Of a stretch of 18,776 nucleotides of DNA, positions 14,344 to 18,776 are shown piece after piece. Below the pieces are notes generated by a model. That model did not search any database, was not told the DNA's origin, and was given only the letters and a program-made list of their open reading frames with translations. Every line of letters begins with the position of its first letter. Position 1 is the stretch's first letter. The stretch comes from Chloroflexota bacterium. Its GTDB lineage: Bacteria > Chloroflexota > Dehalococcoidia > GIF9 > UBA5629. Made by a program: the position numbers and the translations under genes. The stretch covers positions 1 to 18,776 of the forward strand of contig JAPLHI010000023.1 of NCBI GenBank assembly GCA_026389695.1, in the 5' to 3' direction.

Positions 14344-14583
14344 ATGGCAGCCAAAGCATTCGTCCTTATCACAACGGTGGTTGGTCAGACCAAGGCAGTT
14401 CTTATCGGCCTGAAAAAAATTGAAGGCATTAAGTCAGTGGACGCCGTAATGGGCCCCTATGATATCATTGCGGTAGTCGAAGGGGACTCCGTTGATTCAG
14501 TGGGCAAGCTTATCACCGAGCGGTTCCATAAGATCGCGGGGATCGAGCGCACTACTACCTGTCAGACAATTCGTATTGCTTAA
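14344..14583 (+). CDS. Stand-alone Lrp/AsnC-type ligand-binding (RAM) domain protein
   Basis: The 79-residue protein has the beta-alpha-beta ferredoxin-like fold of the Lrp/AsnC effector domain: KAFVLITTVVGQ, IEGIKSVDAVMGPYDIIAVVEG, and a C-terminal TCQTIRI strand. It lacks the helix-turn-helix, so it cannot bind DNA as Lrp does. Such stand-alone domains form ring-like oligomers that bind amino acids or other small effectors. GGAGGTGG lies just before the ATG. It is 24 bp after the CoA-transferase-family gene and 11 bp before the HIT gene, suggesting one operon. Ligand and partner unknown. Confidence 0.88.
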   Translation: MAAKAFVLITTVVGQTKAVLIGLKKIEGIKSVDAVMGPYDIIAVVEGDSVDSVGKLITERFHKIAGIERTTTCQTIRIA

Positions 14584-14594
14584 CAGGCGCAGCC

Positions 14595-14936
14595 ATGGAT
14601 TGCATATTCTGCAAAATAGCCAGCGGGTCTATTCCGGTGGATATTGTGTACAGCGATAAGGACCTGATCGCTTTTCGTGATATCCACCCTCAGGCACCCG
14701 TGCATGATGTAATTATCCCCAGGAAGCATATAGAATCCGTGAATGATTTAAATACTTCTACCAAGGAGCTCGCGGGAAAAATGCTCCTGGTAGCAAAGCT
14801 TGTTGCTCGCAAAGAAGGTGTTGCCGAGAGAGGATACAGGCTGTCAATAAACTGCGGCCCGGACGGCACGCAGATCGTTCCCCACATCCACATCCATCTC
14901 CTCGGCGGCCGCATGCTCACCAACGAACTGGGTTGA
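14595..14936 (+). CDS. HIT family nucleotide hydrolase (HinT-like)
   Basis: The 113-residue protein has the usual HinT length. It shows CIFCKI at the start (C3, C6, the zinc-type pair), FRDIHPQAPVHDVIIPRKHI, and the histidine triad VPHIHIHLLGGR with H97, H99 and H101, H99 being the expected nucleophile. HinT enzymes hydrolyse adenosine phosphoramidates and acyl-adenylates in the cytosol. It is the last gene of the operon with the CoA-transferase-family enzyme. Only 6 bp separate its stop from the convergent ispH stop, and no terminator is visible between them. Confidence 0.95.
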   Translation: MDCIFCKIASGSIPVDIVYSDKDLIAFRDIHPQAPVHDVIIPRKHIESVNDLNTSTKELAGKMLLVAKLVARKEGVAERGYRLSINCGPDGTQIVPHIHIHLLGGRMLTNELG

Positions 14937-14942
14937 GACGCA

Positions 14943-15788
14943 TCACCGGGTCAGGTATCTTATCCTCTGGATAACCTGCTCAATAGCCTCGTCAGGCGTT
15001 GACGCGCCTGCTGTAATTCCAATAGCCTGCTTATCGCGCAGCCATGCAGCGTCGATCTCCTCTGCATTCTCAATATGATAAGTTTGCACAATAGGAATAC
15101 ATCCCTCCGCCAGGTGTCTGGTATTGGCGCTATTGTGTCCGCCTACTACTATCATCAGGTCACTCGTCTTCGCCAGCTCAATGGCGGCGGATTGCCGCTT
15201 CAGTGTCTCCTGGCACAGGGTATTGATGACACGAATTTCCCGTGTTGCCGGCAATAATCTTTCAGTCAAATTATTGACAAAGCTGATAAACTCTAATCTG
15301 CTCTGCGTCGTTTGCGACAGTATACCCACCCTTTTCAGCAGCGATTGTAACGGTATTTCATCCGCATTCATGGAAGCGATCGCATGCTCTCCAGCCCATC
15401 CCAGCAAGCCGCGCACCTCGGGGTGGTTGGCTTCGCCGTAAATAACAACGCTGAAGCCTGCTCCGGCCAATCTCTGGGCGGCCTTCTGTGCGCTGCGTAC
15501 AATGGGGCAGGTAGTATCAATTACCTTCGCGCCCTGTCCCTGTATCTTATCCATGGTGGCGGGCGCTACTCCATGCGACGAGATTGCGATGACACCGTTA
15601 TCGGTCTTTTCGACGTCATCCACCACATCGACACCCAGACTCTTTAAACGCGCCACCACAGTTTTATTGTGGACTATCGGTCCCAGTGTGACGATCTTTA
15701 CCCTATCATTGGTGGCGCTTTCGATTATCTTGAGAGCGCGGCGCACACCGAAACAAAAACCCAGTTCACGGGCCTTTTCTATTTTCAT
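14943..15788 (-). CDS. ispH: 4-hydroxy-3-methylbut-2-enyl diphosphate reductase
   Basis: IspH (LytB) catalyses the last step of the MEP isoprenoid pathway, reducing HMBPP to IPP and DMAPP with an Fe-S cluster. The 281-residue protein has the three cluster cysteines C12 (GFCFGV), C94 (DTTCP) and C192 (NTLCQ). It also has the substrate histidines H40 (VHN), H72 (SSHG) and H122, the catalytic Glu E124 in NHPEV, the SQTT motif, and VVGGHNSAN near the C-terminus. The length is normal. No convincing ribosome binding site precedes the ATG at 15788. It is a single gene flanked by the HIT gene (convergent) and a repeat-filled gap upstream. Confidence 0.97.
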   Translation of the reverse strand: MKIEKARELGFCFGVRRALKIIESATNDRVKIVTLGPIVHNKTVVARLKSLGVDVVDDVEKTDNGVIAISSHGVAPATMDKIQGQGAKVIDTTCPIVRSAQKAAQRLAGAGFSVVIYGEANHPEVRGLLGWAGEHAIASMNADEIPLQSLLKRVGILSQTTQSRLEFISFVNNLTERLLPATREIRVINTLCQETLKRQSAAIELAKTSDLMIVVGGHNSANTRHLAEGCIPIVQTYHIENAEEIDAAWLRDKQAIGITAGASTPDEAIEQVIQRIRYLTR

Positions 15789-15804
15789 TCGAGTATCAAT
15801 GCTA

Positions 15805-15872
15805 CCACGAAAAATCTAAATACTAAACTCTAAGCTCTGAACAAGTTCAAAATACAAATTACAAAATCAATC
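15805..15872. repeat. Degenerate AT-rich tract, shared with 17996-18080
   Basis: The tract reads AATCTAAATACTAAACTC and onward, with a loose 7-8-base rhythm of TAA/AAA. On the opposite strand it contains GAGCTTAGAGTTTAGT, closely matching GAGCTTAGAGTTCAGG near 18016-18031. It abuts repeat element B1. Confidence 0.5.
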
Positions 15873-15879
15873 CGATTAT

Positions 15880-16012
15880 GTCATTACGAGCGAAGCGCGG
15901 TAATCTCTGTACGTAGGGGCGTACCTTCAGGTGCGCCCGGCGATACGGGCGGATCTGAAAATCCGCCCCAACATTGCTGAGATAGCCACGTCGCTACGCT
16001 CCTCGCTATGAC
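15880..16012. repeat. Composite palindromic repeat element B1 with two internal hairpins
   Basis: The 133-bp element has a left arm at 15880-15907 (GTCATTACGAGCGAAGCG, ending TAATCTC) and a right arm at 15979-16012 (GAGATAGCCACGTCGCTACG, ending CTATGAC). Between them are two further hairpins: GGGCGTACCT with AGGTGCGCCC (15917-15938, one wobble) and GGGCGGAT with ATCCGCCC (15947-15968, loop CTGAAA). The interior resembles another kind of dispersed GC-rich repeat inserted into the GTCAT element. The two arms belong to the two subtypes seen separately at locus A. Confidence 0.75.
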
Positions 16013-16026
16013 AGATTAAAAAGTGC

Positions 16027-16106
16027 ACCTCACTATGACAAAATAAAAAAGGCCCCTTGCGATGACATTTATGTTCCTGTCATTACGAGCGAAGCGTGGT
16101 AATCTC
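16027..16106. repeat. Partial GTCAT repeat arms, locus B2
   Basis: Two right-arm ends (CACTATGACA at 16031-16040 and TTGCGATGACA at 16057-16067) are followed by a complete left arm at 16079-16106 (GTCATTACGAGCGAAGCG, ending TAATCTC). They look like truncated or rearranged copies of the same family. Confidence 0.65.
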
Positions 16107-16159
16107 AATAGTTTACGCAGGGCATTTCTCCAGGAATCATAGCATCACCCTGCATATAA

Positions 16160-17011
16160 TTACTTGTAGTCGTAAAATCCTTTGCCGGTCTTGCGACCCA
16201 GATGCCCGGCTGTGACCATTTTACGCAGCAGTACGGGAGCGACGAACTTGGGATTCTTGGTCTCCGCATAAATAGCGTCTATAACAAAGAGAAGCGTATC
16301 CAGGCCGACCATGTCAGCCAGCGTCAGGGGCCCCATGGGATGGTTCAAACCAAGCTGAACACCGGTATCGATATCCTCCCTGGACGCCACTCCACTCTCA
16401 TACATCTCAAAAGCTTCTACCATATATGGCATGAAGGCGCGATTAACAATGAAACCCGGCCGGTCCGGGGCCACGATGACGGTCTTGCCCAGCGATTTAC
16501 CCCACTCCAACGCTGCATCCAGCGTTTCCTGGCTGGTGGTGATGGTCTTCACCAGTTCCAGCAGCTTCATAACGGGCACGGGGTTGAAGAAATGGCAGCC
16601 CAGTACTTTATCCGGCCTTTTGGTGACGGCAGCCACGTCCATAACCGACAGGCATGAGGTATTGGTGCTCAGTATAGCGCCCGGCGCGCAGATCCTGTCC
16701 AGGTCAATAAAAATCTTCTTCTTCAGGCCAAGGTTCTCGATAGCAGCTTCAACTACCAAGTCGCAGTCCTTGAATTCCTGCATATCGACAGTGCCTTTGA
16801 TCTTACTAAGTGTCTTGTCCCTGTCCGCCTCGGTCATCTTGCCCTTCTCCACAGCTTTGGCCAACGACTGATTGATAGCAGCCATACCTTTGTCCAGCAG
16901 TTCTCTGTTGATTTCTGATACGACTACGTCATAGCCGGTCTTTGCGCTTACCTCGGCTATGCCCCTGCCCATCAGGCCGCAACCTACTACACCTATCTTT
17001 TTAAATGCCAT
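16160..17011 (-). CDS. 3-hydroxyacyl-CoA (3-hydroxybutyryl-CoA) dehydrogenase
   Basis: This 283-residue enzyme oxidises 3-hydroxyacyl-CoA to 3-ketoacyl-CoA or reverses it. The N-terminal Rossmann fold has GCGLMG (10-15) and acidic E33 at the end of the second strand, favouring NAD over NADP. The catalytic His is H140 in GCHFFNPVPVMKLLEL, with E88 and E92 in VVEAAIENLGLK and STNTSCLS at 115-122. The C-terminal dimerisation domain has DRPGFIVNRAFMPYMVEA, NHPMGPLTLADMVGLD and KTGKGFYDY. The length matches stand-alone Hbd/PaaH enzymes rather than the FadB fusion. GGAG lies just before the ATG, and the gene follows the enoyl-CoA hydratase by 19 bp on the same strand, so the two catalyse consecutive steps from one transcript. 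Confidence 0.95.
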   Translation of the reverse strand: MAFKKIGVVGCGLMGRGIAEVSAKTGYDVVVSEINRELLDKGMAAINQSLAKAVEKGKMTEADRDKTLSKIKGTVDMQEFKDCDLVVEAAIENLGLKKKIFIDLDRICAPGAILSTNTSCLSVMDVAAVTKRPDKVLGCHFFNPVPVMKLLELVKTITTSQETLDAALEWGKSLGKTVIVAPDRPGFIVNRAFMPYMVEAFEMYESGVASREDIDTGVQLGLNHPMGPLTLADMVGLDTLLFVIDAIYAETKNPKFVAPVLLRKMVTAGHLGRKTGKGFYDYK

Positions 17012-17030
17012 TTAAATATCTCCTCAAGAT

Positions 17031-17801
17031 TTATTTTGCTTTGAAATCCGCTTTGCGTTTGGCTATAAAAGCTTCACGCCCCTCCTGAAAGTCCTCGGTT
17101 TTCGTCACATATTTTTCCAGTTGGTACTCTATTTCAAGTCCGTTTATCAATGTGGTATTAAGTCCCTGTAACATAGCCTGTTTGGCTGCCCTGGCTGCCA
17201 GCGGAGCCGGTTTGAGCAGTGTTTCAGCCATTTTCCTGGCCTCATTCATCAGCTCAGCCGGGGGAACTACTTTATTAACCAGCCCGATGCGGTATGCTTC
17301 CTGCGCATCGATAGGCCTTCCTGATGTTAATAGCTCGGCAGCCTTGGCCAGCGGAATAGCCCTGGGAAGCCTCTGTGTACCACCCCAGCCCGGTATGAGG
17401 CCAAGGTTGATTTCAGGAAAACCAAAGGTAGCGGTTTCGGATGCAATCCTGATATCGCAGGCCAAAGCCACCTCGAAACCACCTCCCAGGCAGGCGCCGT
17501 TAATGGCAGCAATAACCGGTTTCCAGATTTGCATATCTTCGCAAATCGCTGGCGCCGGCATTTCCCCCCTGTGAGCGCTATCCTGTATTTTAGGCAGAGT
17601 GGTCTTGATATCTGCGCCCACAGAAAATGCCCTTTCACCAGCCGCTGTCACAATGGCAACCCAGAGGTTTTCGTCCTGGTTGAAATCATAGAGGCATTGA
17701 TTAAATTCATTGATCTGATCGGGGTCAAAGGAGTTCAACGCCTCCGGGCGGTTCAGCGTGATAACGGCAATTTTGCCTTCCTTCTGATAACCTACGGCCA
17801 T
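17031..17801 (-). CDS. Enoyl-CoA hydratase/isomerase family (crotonase)
   Basis: The 256-residue crotonase-fold protein hydrates trans-2-enoyl-CoA to 3-hydroxyacyl-CoA. The oxyanion-hole segments are AFSVGADIK (58-66) and NGACLGGGFE (101-110). Both catalytic glutamates of true hydratases are present, E110 in GGGFE and E130 in GFPEINLGLIPGWGGTQRL, so hydratase activity is favoured over a bare isomerase. AGGAGGT precedes the ATG at 17801. It is the first gene of a two-gene operon with the dehydrogenase and has its own promoter about 40 bp upstream. Chain-length preference cannot be told from sequence. Confidence 0.95.
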   Translation of the reverse strand: MAVGYQKEGKIAVITLNRPEALNSFDPDQINEFNQCLYDFNQDENLWVAIVTAAGERAFSVGADIKTTLPKIQDSAHRGEMPAPAICEDMQIWKPVIAAINGACLGGGFEVALACDIRIASETATFGFPEINLGLIPGWGGTQRLPRAIPLAKAAELLTSGRPIDAQEAYRIGLVNKVVPPAELMNEARKMAETLLKPAPLAARAAKQAMLQGLNTTLINGLEIEYQLEKYVTKTEDFQEGREAFIAKRKADFKAK

Positions 17802-17838
17802 GGGAATACCTCCTGTTCAATCGTATTTTAACGGCAAA

Positions 17839-17847
17839 ATTATACCA
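17839..17847 (-). promoter_or_regulatory. Extended -10 promoter of the enoyl-CoA hydratase operon
   Basis: On the minus strand TGGTATAAT is a perfect -10 box with a TG extension, 37 bp before the ATG at 17801. No good -35 is present at the usual distance, which extended -10 promoters can tolerate. Confidence 0.55.
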
Positions 17848-17899
17848 GATTTGGTTTCCTATCATCGCTAACTTGATTGTCAGAAATGTTCCTTAAAAT

Positions 17900-17981
17900 G
17901 TCGTTGCGGGGATTACCACGGGACTGCGTCCCTCGTAATGACAGATACGGGCACAATTACCACGCTTCGCTGGCAATGACA
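17900..17981. repeat. GTCAT-family repeat arms, locus C
   Basis: A short left end (GTCGTTGCGGG, 17900-17910) abuts a right arm at 17911-17942 that starts GATTACCACGGGACTGCG and ends CTCGTAATGAC, with an extra small hairpin GGGAC-TGC-GTCCC (17920-17932). A second right arm, ATTACCACGCTTCGCTG ending GCAATGACA, lies at 17956-17981. These are rearranged copies of the family at 12833-12996 and 15880-16106. Confidence 0.65.
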
Positions 17982-17995
17982 CGAACGCATGAGTT

Positions 17996-18080
17996 TTGAA
18001 CTTTGGATTTGTTTTGAGCTTAGAGTTCAGGGTTTAGTGTTTTTATATTGTTTGGAATTTGGATCCTGGAATTTAACCAT
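17996..18080. repeat. Degenerate T/G-rich tract beside locus C repeats
   Basis: This low-complexity stretch (TTTTGAACTTTGGATTTG and onward, GAGCTTAGAGTTCAGGG) resembles the reverse complement of the tract at 15805-15872. It lies between the repeat arms and the end of the PAC2 gene. No hairpin terminator for the PAC2 gene was found in it. Confidence 0.45.
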
Positions 18081-18093
18081 ACAGTTGAATATT

Positions 18094-18776
18094 TTATGGC
18101 TTCTTAAAATACTCACTCATTTCACGCGCCAACCTCTCGCTTTCCTCGGGCTCCAGGGGCTGATTGATTTCCAGCCTGCGCACATAGCCTTCCAGCGCCG
18201 GATTCTCACGGAACAGCCGGGCTATCTTCACATTCTGTTCAGCCATACGGTCATCAAGTTCCTGCGTATCAATACCCAGGCTGAATCTGCGGTCAAAGAA
18301 ATCCACATATCGCTTGCAGGCACGGGGATCGTCCGCCGGGATAAAGTAATACGGTATCGGAACCCACAGGCTGGCGCCCGGAAATCCCCGCTTCCACGCA
18401 ATCCACACCAGGTACGAGTTGATGGTAGGTTTCTGGCCGGGGGGGGTCTCGTATTCCATATCACTGATGATGCCATGCGGATTCAGTATATCCTTCATCT
18501 GCGGGGAGTTCACCACCGAGAGGATAAGTCTCGGCATGGTGTGCGCAGCAGAGGAAACCATAGCCCCCAGCGCATATATCTCTTTCACACCGCAATCATT
18601 CTGCGTCACATCCAGCACGGTGTTTAAAAACCGGTACCAGTCCGTTCTGGGCGTATTACTCAGGAAAATGATCAGGTTATGCTCATCACTGACAAAGAAT
18701 TTGCTTATGGGAAACTGCGCAACATTGTCCTCCACTGTGACACCGGCCATAGGAAAGAATCCTTCAGGCAGTATCT
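18094..18776 (-). CDS. PAC2 family protein (5' end outside window)
   Basis: The frame stays open to the window edge (ILPEGFFP precedes the Met at 18750), so the N-terminal part is missing. The visible 227 residues contain typical PAC2 (proteasome-assembly-chaperone-like) features: KEIYALGAMVSSAAHTMPR, then NSYLVWIAWKRGFPGASLWV and PIPYYFIPADDPRACKRYVDFF. A helical C-terminal extension follows (ELDDRMAEQNVKIARLF and LEPEESERLAREMSEYF). Bacterial PAC2 proteins are soluble and thought to act as chaperones or in ATP-grasp-linked contexts; their substrates are mostly unknown. The gene is on the same strand as the enoyl-CoA hydratase operon but about 290 bp of repeats separates them. Confidence 0.88.
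   Translation of the reverse strand, partial: ILPEGFFPMAGVTVEDNVAQFPISKFFVSDEHNLIIFLSNTPRTDWYRFLNTVLDVTQNDCGVKEIYALGAMVSSAAHTMPRLILSVVNSPQMKDILNPHGIISDMEYETPPGQKPTINSYLVWIAWKRGFPGASLWVPIPYYFIPADDPRACKRYVDFFDRRFSLGIDTQELDDRMAEQNVKIARLFRENPALEGYVRRLEINQPLEPEESERLAREMSEYFKKP

Noticed and set aside
12833..16106. CRISPR array made of the GTCAT repeats
   Set aside because: Copies are few, inverted, variable in length and far apart; there are no regular spacers and no cas genes.

Overview
The window is 18.8 kb of bacterial chromosome of mid GC content. It looks like a Dehalococcoidia-type Chloroflexota (or a close uncultured relative). That placement rests on the look of the Rho protein, the extra tubulin/FtsZ-like GTPase, the CoA-thioester enzymes, the PAC2 protein and the GTCAT-ended dispersed repeats; no search was run, so it is an inference. 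No rRNA, tRNA, CRISPR array or intact mobile element was seen.

Left part (1-4400, plus strand): the 3' bulk of rho; a secreted, membrane-anchored protein of five Ig-like (IPT/TIG-type) repeats; then, behind its own promoter, a non-canonical tubulin/FtsZ-superfamily GTPase, closed by a perfect hairpin terminator that faces a convergent HAD-family hydrolase. The surface protein and the cytoskeletal GTPase are the least understood genes here.

4400-6700: the minus-strand HAD gene sits against a relic of phage packaging genes. The relic holds a large-terminase pseudogene in which the N-terminus is joined out of frame to the C-terminal nuclease end, a small gene upstream of it, and a second small ORF separated from that gene by a frameshifting 13-bp tandem duplication. 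An HdeD-like membrane protein follows on the plus strand.

6700-10250 (minus strand): a decaying fatty-acid activation operon. It has an acyl-CoA ligase with an internal deletion and frameshift, an intact DegV fatty-acid-binding protein, and a second DegV of identical length broken by one in-frame TAG.

10250-12800: a NarL/LuxR-type response regulator and a soluble histidine kinase overlap on the minus strand and are divergent from metF (methylenetetrahydrofolate reductase).

12800-18776: a plus-strand operon (CaiB/BaiF-family enzyme with the alpha-methylacyl-CoA racemase catalytic residues, stand-alone Lrp/AsnC ligand domain, HIT protein); convergent ispH; a minus-strand enoyl-CoA hydratase / 3-hydroxyacyl-CoA dehydrogenase operon catalysing consecutive beta-oxidation-type steps; and a PAC2-family gene cut by the window end. 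The three long intergenic gaps here (12792-13101, 15789-16159, 17802-18093) hold copies of one palindromic repeat family with GTCAT...ATGAC ends, next to degenerate AT-rich tracts.
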